Part shown: piece after piece, positions 1 through 5,636 of the stretch
How positions within the stretch are numbered: the stretch's first letter is position 1
Layout of the letters: the number at the start of each line of letters is the position of its first letter
NCBI GenBank assembly: GCA_021775795.1
Contig: JAJFHB010000076.1
Location: forward strand, 1 to 5,875
Origin: Hyphomicrobiales bacterium
Lineage (GTDB): Bacteria > Pseudomonadota > Alphaproteobacteria > Rhizobiales > JAJFHB01
Direction of reading: 5' to 3'
DNA: 5,875 bases
Made by a program: the position numbers and the translations under genes
Notes under the pieces: model-generated
The model's input: only the letters and a program-made list of their open reading frames with translations
What the model was told of the DNA's origin: nothing
Databases searched by the model: none

Positions 1-145
1 CCATGCTATAACCTGACTTGGCAAACCGGTGCAATTTGGCCATTTTTCAGCCATCGTACCGCGTTAGCTTGCGTTTGGGGTGAGGCCTTTAAACCCTGTC
101 ATGAGAATTAGTGATCGGTAACACGCAACAATTGGAACACATGGC

Positions 146-2431
146 GTGTCAAGTCTGAGCCCTAAAAGTTGGTTTTCCCAGTTCTTTTACGATCTGGATG
201 CGCGCATTAATGCGGGCGTATATTCAATGTATATCGGCCTGCGCGGCTTTCTCAGCGCTTACTCAGCGTTCATGGGACGGTTTCGCATTCGTGGCCCGAA
301 ACGCGTCCTCAACGATCTCGTGTCGGACGGTGCAACAATGGGGCTCATTGTGGGTCTCGGGGCACTTTATTTCGCCCTCCCCCCTGTGTGGGAAGATGAG
401 GGCATATGGGATCGTGGACGCCAGTATTCAGTAACTTTCACGGATGCCTCCGGCACGATTATCGGCAGACGCGGCATTTGGCAGGATGACGCGATCCCGC
501 TTGACGAAATCCCTGATCACATGATTGCCGCCGTTCTGGCCACGGAAGACGAGCGCTTCTTTGACCATATCGGTGTCGATTTTCAGGGTACGGCACGCGC
601 GTTCGTCGAAAATCTGCGCGCCGGGGTCGTCGTTCAGGGCGGCAGCACGGTCACGCAGCAGCTGGCGAAAAACCTGTTTTTGTCGCCGGAAAGAACTTTT
701 CTCCGCAAGCTGCATGAGGCCTTCTTCGCCTTGTGGATCGAGATGCGGCTGACCAAGGATGAGATCCTCAAGCTTTATCTGGACCGCTCCTATCTGGGTG
801 GCGGCACCTATGGTCTTGAGGCCGCCTCGCAATTCTACTTCGGCAAATCTGTGCGGGATGTGAATCTTTCGGAAGCTGCCATCCTTGCGGGTCTGTTCAA
901 GGCGCCGAGCAAGTATGCGCCGCATGCGAATGCGGAAAATGCGCGCATTCGGTCCAACGTTGTTCTTTACCGCATGCTTGATGTCGGTGCCATTTCGCAG
1001 GGCCAGCTTTTTGCGGCTCGGCGCGAACCGGCGCAGGCGATTGATCGGAGTGACTTCTACAGCCCCAACTACTTCCTCGACTGGGCTTACGAGCAGACAC
1101 TTGAAACCTTGCAGGAACAACGGCTGGAAAGCGAATTCGTGGTCGAGGTGAAAACGACCATTGATCTGGCATTGCAGCAACATGCCCAGGCCGTCGTCGT
1201 CTCGATGCTCGATGAAAACGCAACGCGCTATCGCGCTGAACAGGCCGCTCTCGTGTCGATGGAACCGGGCGGTGCGGTGCAGGCAATCGTCGGCGGGCGC
1301 GATTATGAAGAAAACCAGTTCAACCGGGCGACGCAGGCGCTGCGGCAACCAGGCTCCGCCTTCAAGCCGTTTGTCTATCTCGCCGCCCTTGCCGCGGGTC
1401 TGACACCAACCTCAACCGTTGTCGATCAGCCCATCCGCATTGGCAATTGGTCTCCCCGGAATTACAGCGGCGGCTATCGTGGGCGGATGACGCTGACTAA
1501 TGCGCTCAAGCGGTCGATCAATACGATCGCTGTGCAACTGGGCCAAAGGGTCGGCATTCAGCGTATCATTGATGTTGCCCATCAGGTTGGCCTGCAGGCA
1601 GAATTGCGCAGCAACGCCTCCATGCCGCTGGGAACCAATGAAGTCACGGTTTTGGATCTGACGGGTGCCTATGCCACTTTCGCCAATGGCGGCAGACAGT
1701 CGACACCTTATGCCGTTTTGGAAATTGCACGCCCGAATGGTGAAATCATTTATAGCCGGGAGCAGAACGGTCCGCGGCCGCGGCAGGTAGTTGATCCCGC
1801 CCTCATCAGCGATCTCAATTACATGCTCAACCAGGTTGTTCTCAGCGGCACCGGCCGTCGGGCGCAACTCGGCTTCACCCCGCAGGCCGGCAAGACCGGA
1901 ACGACTTCTTCCTACCGGGACGCCTGGTTTATGGGCTACACGGCCCATTACGTCACGGGTGTCTGGTTTGGCAACGACGACTACACTCCGACAGCCCGCG
2001 TTACCGGCGGTAACCTGCCGGCAATGACGTGGCATCAATATATGGAAGTAGCCCTCGAAACCAAGGTTGCGGCCCCCCTTCTGGGTGTCCCTCTTGAGGG
2101 CCAGTATGCAGCCTATGTCGACCCGGATCTGAATCAGGTCGAATTGCAGTTCGAGGACCTGCCGGAAGGCTCCTATCTGGTCTATGATGAGAACGGCTTT
2201 TTGATTACAAGAGACGGTGATCTGACTTCCGAAGGCAGCGGCGACAGTGATACAGTTTCCCGCGCCTTCCAGAATATGTTCAGTTTGTTCCGCGAAGGTG
2301 ATACTCAACGCACAGGCTCAAACGTCAACACGCGGCGCGATAGCAATGATCCGTTTGGGAGTTATCGCAGTAACAGCAACAGCAATCGGGGCCAGCAGAA
2401 CAACGGGCCGGCCATTGAAGATCTCAGATAA
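146..2431 (+). CDS. Class A (PBP1A-family) bifunctional penicillin-binding protein: peptidoglycan glycosyltransferase and DD-transpeptidase
   Basis: This 761-residue enzyme polymerises lipid II into glycan strands and cross-links the stem peptides at the periplasmic face of the inner membrane. After about 62 cytoplasmic residues comes one membrane anchor (about 63-80). The glycosyltransferase 51 domain (about 100-275) shows EDERFFDH with catalytic Glu134, GGSTVTQQLAKNL (166-177), the RKxxE motif with second Glu191, and YLGGGTYG (216-223). The transpeptidase domain (about 365-640) shows nucleophile Ser404 in SAFK, SIN (457-459) and KTGTT (583-587). All key residues are intact, so both activities are expected. 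The tail (about 695-761) is low-complexity and rich in Ser, Asn and Arg. The start is GTG at 146: an in-frame TAA at 119 closes the frame upstream, no ATG lies between, and the ATG at 141 is out of frame and soon stops. The ribosome site is weak (GGA at 134-136). The family call is very secure. Which PBP1 paralogue this is cannot be told, so no symbol is given. Confidence 0.97.
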   Translation: MSSLSPKSWFSQFFYDLDARINAGVYSMYIGLRGFLSAYSAFMGRFRIRGPKRVLNDLVSDGATMGLIVGLGALYFALPPVWEDEGIWDRGRQYSVTFTDASGTIIGRRGIWQDDAIPLDEIPDHMIAAVLATEDERFFDHIGVDFQGTARAFVENLRAGVVVQGGSTVTQQLAKNLFLSPERTFLRKLHEAFFALWIEMRLTKDEILKLYLDRSYLGGGTYGLEAASQFYFGKSVRDVNLSEAAILAGLFKAPSKYAPHANAENARIRSNVVLYRMLDVGAISQGQLFAARREPAQAIDRSDFYSPNYFLDWAYEQTLETLQEQRLESEFVVEVKTTIDLALQQHAQAVVVSMLDENATRYRAEQAALVSMEPGGAVQAIVGGRDYEENQFNRATQALRQPGSAFKPFVYLAALAAGLTPTSTVVDQPIRIGNWSPRNYSGGYRGRMTLTNALKRSINTIAVQLGQRVGIQRIIDVAHQVGLQAELRSNASMPLGTNEVTVLDLTGAYATFANGGRQSTPYAVLEIARPNGEIIYSREQNGPRPRQVVDPALISDLNYMLNQVVLSGTGRRAQLGFTPQAGKTGTTSSYRDAWFMGYTAHYVTGVWFGNDDYTPTARVTGGNLPAMTWHQYMEVALETKVAAPLLGVPLEGQYAAYVDPDLNQVELQFEDLPEGSYLVYDENGFLITRDGDLTSEGSGDSDTVSRAFQNMFSLFREGDTQRTGSNVNTRRDSNDPFGSYRSNSNSNRGQQNNGPAIEDLR

Positions 2432-2467
2432 TGCACGAACAACTTGTCTGCCCTTCTCGCCCGACAT

Positions 2468-2497
2468 CCTGGTGTCGAGGGCCCTGGTGTCGAGGGC
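2468..2497. repeat. Perfect 15-bp tandem duplication in the PBP to DUF1214 gap
   Basis: The unit CCTGGTGTCGAGGGC occurs twice head to tail with no mismatch (2468-2482 and 2483-2497). Each unit can form only a very small hairpin (CCT/AGG). It lies in the 137-bp non-coding gap between the PBP stop and the DUF1214 start. It is most simply explained as a recent slippage duplication. No regulatory role is visible. Confidence 0.85.
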
Positions 2498-2555
2498 ATT
2501 GTGCACCTTTATCCGGCCGACCTGGCACTGACGGGCGTCGTCGCCACCCATGCTC

Positions 2556-2566
2556 AGGGAGGTGAT
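2556..2566 (+). promoter_or_regulatory. Near-perfect Shine-Dalgarno sequence deciding a GTG start for the DUF1214 gene
   Basis: AGGGAGGTGAT matches the 16S rRNA anti-Shine-Dalgarno over nine consecutive bases (GGAGGTGAT). Its GGAGG core ends 6 bases before GTG 2569. The TGA inside this sequence (2563-2565) is in frame with the gene, so no earlier start is possible. The ATG at 2565 belongs to another frame and overlaps the ribosome site itself. Confidence 0.85.
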
Positions 2567-2568
2567 GC

Positions 2569-3144
2569 GTGCGAAGTTTTGTTCGGCTTTTCCTGTTTCT
2601 CCTCGTCGGCATCGGTCTTGGCTATTGTTCAGCCGACTACAGCATGGAGCAGGGGCTCACTCACGTCTCCATTCGCAACGGGCCCTGGACCATCTGGCCG
2701 TCAGCAGGCAGCGCAGATGCCGACCCCTATACGCGGGCCCATTTTTCAGCCACAGGCGTTCTGCCCCTGACAATCTTCGAAGCCGCAACCTTCAGGGCAG
2801 ACACAGACGACGATGGCATCCCGCTTGATCAAAGCTGCGAGTACCGGGTCGAGGGTAACGGTTTCAAAACGCGCTGGTGGAACATAGCGGCATACAAAGC
2901 CAACCGAACCCCCATGGAGAATGCGGCCGAGCGTCACTCATTCAACTCCGAAAACCTGATTTTCGACAGCCAGGGTGAATTCCACATTGAGCTTTCGCGC
3001 AGCGCAAGACCCGGCAACTGGCTGCCGCTTACCAATTCCGACAGTTTCTACCTGTCCCTCACACTCTTTAATCCCGAAGCAGACGTGAGAGGCAATCTCG
3101 CCGAGTTGATCCTGCCCCGGATCGTCAAGGTGAGGTGCGCATGA
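2569..3144 (+). CDS. DUF1214-family membrane-anchored periplasmic protein of unknown function
   Basis: This 191-residue protein has one hydrophobic N-terminal segment (about 4-20), best read as a signal anchor, and a periplasmic domain. The stretch RNGPWTIWPSAG (36-47) followed by DADPYTRAHF (50-59), the paired Trp103-Trp104 and the RPGNWLP segment (147-153) are characteristic of DUF1214 (Pfam PF06742). The biochemical role of the family is not established. In many bacteria DUF1214 forms the C-terminal half of a longer protein with DUF1254 at the N-terminus. Here it is a separate gene placed first, and its stop overlaps the DUF1254 start by 4 bp. Cys20 follows LGY, which does not fit a lipobox, so a lipoprotein is unlikely. 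Translation starts at GTG 2569 behind a very strong ribosome site. It may be cotranscribed with the upstream PBP, but the 137-bp gap leaves room for a separate promoter, and I found no convincing one. Confidence 0.9.
   Translation: MRSFVRLFLFLLVGIGLGYCSADYSMEQGLTHVSIRNGPWTIWPSAGSADADPYTRAHFSATGVLPLTIFEAATFRADTDDDGIPLDQSCEYRVEGNGFKTRWWNIAAYKANRTPMENAAERHSFNSENLIFDSQGEFHIELSRSARPGNWLPLTNSDSFYLSLTLFNPEADVRGNLAELILPRIVKVRCA
3127..3135 (+). promoter_or_regulatory. Ribosome binding site supporting ATG 3141 for the DUF1254 gene
   Basis: AAGGTGAGG inside the end of the DUF1214 gene gives GAGG five bases before ATG 3141. This favours ATG 3141 over the in-frame GTG at 3135, which overlaps the purine run. 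Confidence 0.65.
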
Positions 3145-3725
3145 AGGCACTGTTTTACTGGCTGATTGCAAGTGCGCTGCTGGCCGTGGTGGTACATCTG
3201 TTCATCGTCATTTTTGTGCCGGGTGTTGATACGGGCCAGAAAATGGCACAATTCACTTCGGCAGCAGCAGTCAATGAGTTCCATCAAATTGACCGCGTAT
3301 CGCCGCAGACCCTTCTCAACGAAGCCGATCCTGATCTGGCCTACGCATTCTGCACTTATGATATTTCAGACAAGGCTCTCGAAATAGAGGCCCACATCCC
3401 TCCAACCTACTGGTCGGTCAGTATCTATACAAACACGGCAGACAACATCTACACCCTCAACGATACGCAAGCCGGTGTTGAAACCATCAAGCTGCTCCTG
3501 GCCCGCGATGGCGAAGAGGTCGACCTCGCCAACGGCATTGGTCAGCGCGATGAAAACACCATCCTTATTCGCTCACCTTCCACAGAGGGCCTTATCCTCT
3601 TTCGAGCCTACATTGGCGACGGCTCGCTCGATCGCCGGGTTCGGAGCTACTACGCTGAATCCGGCTGCTCCTCCCGCGAAGCAGTTGTCGAGCACGGGCC
3701 CGTTCTCGGGCAAATCGACGGGTAG
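3141..3725 (+). CDS. DUF1254-family membrane-anchored periplasmic protein of unknown function
   Basis: This 194-residue protein has a strongly hydrophobic N-terminal segment (about 4-27) that anchors or exports it, then a periplasmic domain. The segment from HQIDRVSP (about 48-55) through DPDLAYAFCTYD (63-74) and YWSVSIYTNTADNIYTLND (90-108) matches DUF1254 (Pfam PF06863). It is shorter than the fused DUF1254-DUF1214 proteins because the DUF1214 half is encoded by the preceding gene. The start is taken at ATG 3141, which forms an ATGA overlap with the upstream stop and has GAGG at good spacing. A GTG start at 3135 would add two residues. Tight coupling suggests the two products are made in equal amounts and may pair to rebuild the fused protein's architecture, but that is inference. 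The catalytic or binding role is unknown. Confidence 0.88.
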   Translation: MKALFYWLIASALLAVVVHLFIVIFVPGVDTGQKMAQFTSAAAVNEFHQIDRVSPQTLLNEADPDLAYAFCTYDISDKALEIEAHIPPTYWSVSIYTNTADNIYTLNDTQAGVETIKLLLARDGEEVDLANGIGQRDENTILIRSPSTEGLILFRAYIGDGSLDRRVRSYYAESGCSSREAVVEHGPVLGQIDG

Positions 3726-3760
3726 ATAAATTTTCTCATGAGCAGGAAGGCTCTGCGGCG

Positions 3761-3782
3761 GTCATGTTGCGATCATCATGAC
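3761..3782. terminator. Weak inverted repeat between convergent genes, possible terminator
   Basis: GTCATG (3761-3766) and CATGAC (3777-3782) form a 6-bp perfect stem with a 10-base loop. It overlaps the stop codon of the minus-strand amidotransferase and lies 35 bp after the DUF1254 stop. The convergent position suits a bidirectional terminator. However, the stem is short and only half GC, and no T-run follows on either strand, so it is weak as an intrinsic terminator. Confidence 0.2.
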
Positions 3783-4510
3783 AGTTCCCGTGCGGAAAGA
3801 GCGATGAAGTTTGCAATTAGTTGGGCGCCATCATGTTCAGCAGCGTAGGACGCCAAGTAGTCTGGATGCGTACGGGCGTAGGTGCAGGTCCATGTTTCCA
3901 TTCGTGACTCAGGATGGAACTGGCTGCTGAACCAGTTGTCGCCATGATCAATGACCAGCGCGGAACTGTCGCTTTGCACGGCGAGCACACCGTCTCGCTG
4001 AGCCGCAGACGGCTCGATGTGCAGATAGTTGGCAAAATGAAATTTGGGTGTCGCGCCAAGACCCGAAAATAGTGGATGCGCCCGTCCCTGCTCGGTAAGT
4101 TGCACTTCATGAGTGCCCGCAAGAGTGCCGGCAGGTCGAGGAACCAGCTGCCCTTCGCCAAACTGTGTCGCGAGAAGCTGGTGCCCACCGCAAATAGCGA
4201 ACAGCGGTCGCGACGTTGACCGGTAGGCCGTGAGCCAGTTTCGAAGGCAAACTAACCAGGTGCGATCTTCGTCGATCACGTGCAGCGTTCCACCCAGAAT
4301 GACGCTGTCGACGATTTCATGGTTTGGAAGCTCGTCACCGCGGCAAATATCTACACTCATCATCTCGAAGTCCATTTCTCGGGCCGCTGGACCATGCCAA
4401 GCGAGTATCCAGTCCTTTTCAAGACCGGTTGAACAAATATTGCTGAACTCCTTTGGATTGTAGTGTTCGAGTTCTCCGAACATGGAAATAAAGAGCAGAT
4501 TTTTCGACAT
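3776..4510 (-). CDS. Stand-alone class I glutamine amidotransferase-like hydrolase
   Basis: This 244-residue cytosolic protein consists of a single class I (triad) glutamine amidotransferase fold. The oxyanion-strand motif VILGG is at 70-74, the nucleophile elbow AICGGHQ gives Cys107, and QFHPE gives His199 and Glu201. The triad is complete, so hydrolysis of glutamine or another gamma-glutamyl compound is expected. No synthase or acceptor domain is fused and no acceptor gene is adjacent. It resembles the stand-alone GMP-synthase-like amidotransferases, many of which cleave gamma-glutamyl amides, but the substrate cannot be read here. The start is ATG 4510 on the minus strand. AGGGA (4517-4521) lies 6 bases upstream, and the 26 codons available further upstream (to 4588) have no such support. 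It follows the GntR gene after 105 bp and is probably cotranscribed with it and controlled by it. The substrate may be linked to the regulator's ligand. Confidence 0.9.
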   Translation of the reverse strand: MSKNLLFISMFGELEHYNPKEFSNICSTGLEKDWILAWHGPAAREMDFEMMSVDICRGDELPNHEIVDSVILGGTLHVIDEDRTWLVCLRNWLTAYRSTSRPLFAICGGHQLLATQFGEGQLVPRPAGTLAGTHEVQLTEQGRAHPLFSGLGATPKFHFANYLHIEPSAAQRDGVLAVQSDSSALVIDHGDNWFSSQFHPESRMETWTCTYARTHPDYLASYAAEHDGAQLIANFIALSARELS

Positions 4511-4516
4511 GAAAGT

Positions 4517-4521
4517 TCCCT
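4517..4521 (-). promoter_or_regulatory. Ribosome binding site fixing the amidotransferase start at 4510
   Basis: Read on the minus strand, AGGGA is followed by ACTTTC and then ATG, a 6-base spacing. The Met at 4510 also begins SKNLLFISMFGEL, a typical first beta strand of the fold. The longer reading from 4588 has no ribosome site and adds an unrelated Arg- and Leu-rich leader. Confidence 0.75.
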
Positions 4522-4615
4522 GGCTTAGATTTAATGCAATGTCCCAAAACAACGATCGGGCGCGCAGACGTGCTGAAACGACGAGCAAACTTGAGGTTGA
4601 GAAATGCTCGAAAGA

Positions 4616-5407
4616 TCAGTTGGCTGAGGGATCGGCGGCAAGTGTTTTTCCTAATAGTTCGTCCACCCTGAACATGCCTGCCGAAATCGCGTTGCGCGAA
4701 ATCAGACCGACTGAACGCAAATCTCCGCGCCGCATTGCACCCTGGGTCAACACAATATGGTCGGTGAAGGAATTGACTTCCGTCTCCCAATCCATGAGCG
4801 GCAGGATAGTGAACCACATGCGAACGGTCCGGAAGAACAGTTCGTCATAGAGCCGAAGGAAGAGCGCACTGCCAATGAGAGAGGATAGGCATTGGTGAAG
4901 GTGCAGATCGATGCGCACATATTCTTCCTGGTCCGGATGCTTAAGGATGCTGCGGATACGTGCCGGCAGGGTTTCCATGATCTCCAGTGCCTGCTGATCT
5001 GGTGGTTGCGGATTGATTGAACCGATCATTTCCGCAATGTGCGTGCGCAGGATCGTCGCTTCGCGAACCTCGCCGAAATCCACGTCGGCCACCATGGTAC
5101 CCACGCCATGGCGAGTGTTCACCAAGCCATCGCGCTCCAATCGTTGCAGCACGTTGCGGATGGGAGTGCGCGAAACATTGAACTCCCGGGCCAGCTGGTC
5201 GAGGTCAAGACGCGTACCCGGCGGGTAGGTCAACAATGTGATCCGCTCGCGCAAAGTCTCGTGCAGGACACTGAACCGTTGCCGCCAGGGGCTGGTGTCC
5301 TCTCCCGTGTTTGTGGGAACGCTCGTCGTCGCAGACCTTGTGCCATCCGCTTGATTTATTGAAGGAAGTGTCGTCACAGAAAGCCTCTCGAATGTGTTCT
5401 TTTGCAT
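4616..5407 (-). CDS. GntR-family transcriptional regulator, FCD (FadR-like) subfamily
   Basis: This 263-residue regulator has a disordered, Ser/Thr-rich N-terminus (1-40). The GntR winged helix-turn-helix (about 45-107) contains LDQLAREFNVSRTPIRNVLQ (69-88) and the wing NTRHGVGTMV. An all-helical FCD ligand domain (about 112-250) follows. FCD domains usually bind a metal through Asp-x3-His and two further histidines. Here Asp167, His171 and His217 are present, but the place of the last histidine, about 22 residues later, is Asn239 (in SRNAIS). Metal binding may thus be altered. Such regulators typically respond to small carboxylates or amino-acid-like compounds and often repress a catabolic operon. 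The ATG at 5407 has no ribosome site and lies about 13 bases after the predicted transcription start. GTG 5377 (residue 11), with GAGAGG six bases upstream, is a credible alternative giving 253 residues. It is likely autoregulated through the palindrome at its start and likely controls the downstream amidotransferase. Confidence 0.93.
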   Translation of the reverse strand: MQKNTFERLSVTTLPSINQADGTRSATTSVPTNTGEDTSPWRQRFSVLHETLRERITLLTYPPGTRLDLDQLAREFNVSRTPIRNVLQRLERDGLVNTRHGVGTMVADVDFGEVREATILRTHIAEMIGSINPQPPDQQALEIMETLPARIRSILKHPDQEEYVRIDLHLHQCLSSLIGSALFLRLYDELFFRTVRMWFTILPLMDWETEVNSFTDHIVLTQGAMRRGDLRSVGLISRNAISAGMFRVDELLGKTLAADPSAN

Positions 5408-5420
5408 CTGTTGAACAGAT
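5406..5420. promoter_or_regulatory. Perfect 15-bp palindrome at the GntR gene start, candidate operator
   Basis: ATCTGTTGAACAGAT has two perfect 7-bp arms around a single central base (5413). It overlaps the first two bases of the GntR start codon and covers the predicted transcription start, 5 bases downstream of the -10 box. Dimeric GntR proteins bind short palindromes of this size, and this position would block transcription start, so autorepression is the simplest reading. A second intact copy was not found in the window. Confidence 0.6.
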
Positions 5421-5425
5421 ACGAA

Positions 5426-5455
5426 ATTATAACGCGACTAATAAGAAATATACAA
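5426..5455 (-). promoter_or_regulatory. Predicted sigma-70-type promoter of the GntR-amidotransferase unit
   Basis: On the minus strand there is a perfect TATAAT (-10, plus-strand positions 5426-5431). It lies 18 bp downstream of TTGTAT (5450-5455), a poor -35 that keeps only the TTG. The transcript would start near 5419-5420, inside the palindrome, leaving about 13 bases before ATG 5407. The -10 lies at the edge of an AT-rich stretch, so chance agreement is possible. Confidence 0.5.
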
Positions 5456-5636
5456 CTCTGGTATTTAGGTGTCGGAAAACAACTCTTGGCATAATGGCAA
5501 TTCAAACTCTTTCCTCTTTAACTTATTGAAAACACGTTCAGAAATATATTTTCGAGATCAAAATTATCGAGATGGCCAAAATTTCAAAGATTCTCTTAGG
5601 TGTTTATCCAGTTTTGAAATATATTTCTATGAGAAC
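5432..5636. other. AT-rich intergenic segment with repeated AAATATATTT palindromes
   Basis: This stretch, upstream of the GntR gene, is about one-third GC by count, far below the rest of the window. It holds two copies of GAAATATATTT (5541-5551 and 5616-5626), whose inner 10 bases are self-complementary. A shorter GAAATATA lies at 5445-5452. A direct repeat of TCGAGAT occurs at 5552-5558 and 5567-5573. No convincing gene is seen. A short open frame at 5469-5657 has no ribosome site. The segment could hold binding sites for a nucleoid protein or the upstream control region of a divergent gene, but nothing in the sequence decides this. Confidence 0.4.

Noticed and set aside
64..93. Possible promoter for the PBP gene (TTAGCT, 18-bp spacer, TTTAAA)
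   Set aside because: Only three and four of six bases match the -35 and -10 consensus, which is not better than chance.
1..111. Possible tail of an upstream plus-strand gene, open from position 1 to TAG 109
   Set aside because: It is only 36 codons, with an unusual Cys- and Trp-rich translation, and is too short to support a gene call.
428..1348. A 306-codon minus-strand open frame inside the PBP gene
   Set aside because: It lies entirely antisense to the glycosyltransferase and transpeptidase domains, which have all catalytic motifs intact, and its translation shows no recognisable domain.
1412..2308. A 298-codon minus-strand open frame inside the PBP gene
   Set aside because: It is antisense to the transpeptidase domain and a by-product of codon bias in the real gene. 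It has no recognisable motif.
2596..2640. Possible lipoprotein signal around Cys20 of the DUF1214 protein
   Set aside because: The residues before the Cys (LGY) do not fit a lipobox, which needs a small residue just before the Cys. A signal anchor fits better.
2444..2770. A plus-strand frame spanning the PBP to DUF1214 gap
   Set aside because: It overlaps the well-supported DUF1214 gene in another frame, has no ribosome site and includes the tandem repeat as coding. It is unlikely to be real.
4511..4588. Upstream extension of the amidotransferase to 4588
   Set aside because: The added 26 residues do not belong to the fold and have no ribosome site. ATG 4510 has a well-spaced AGGGA.
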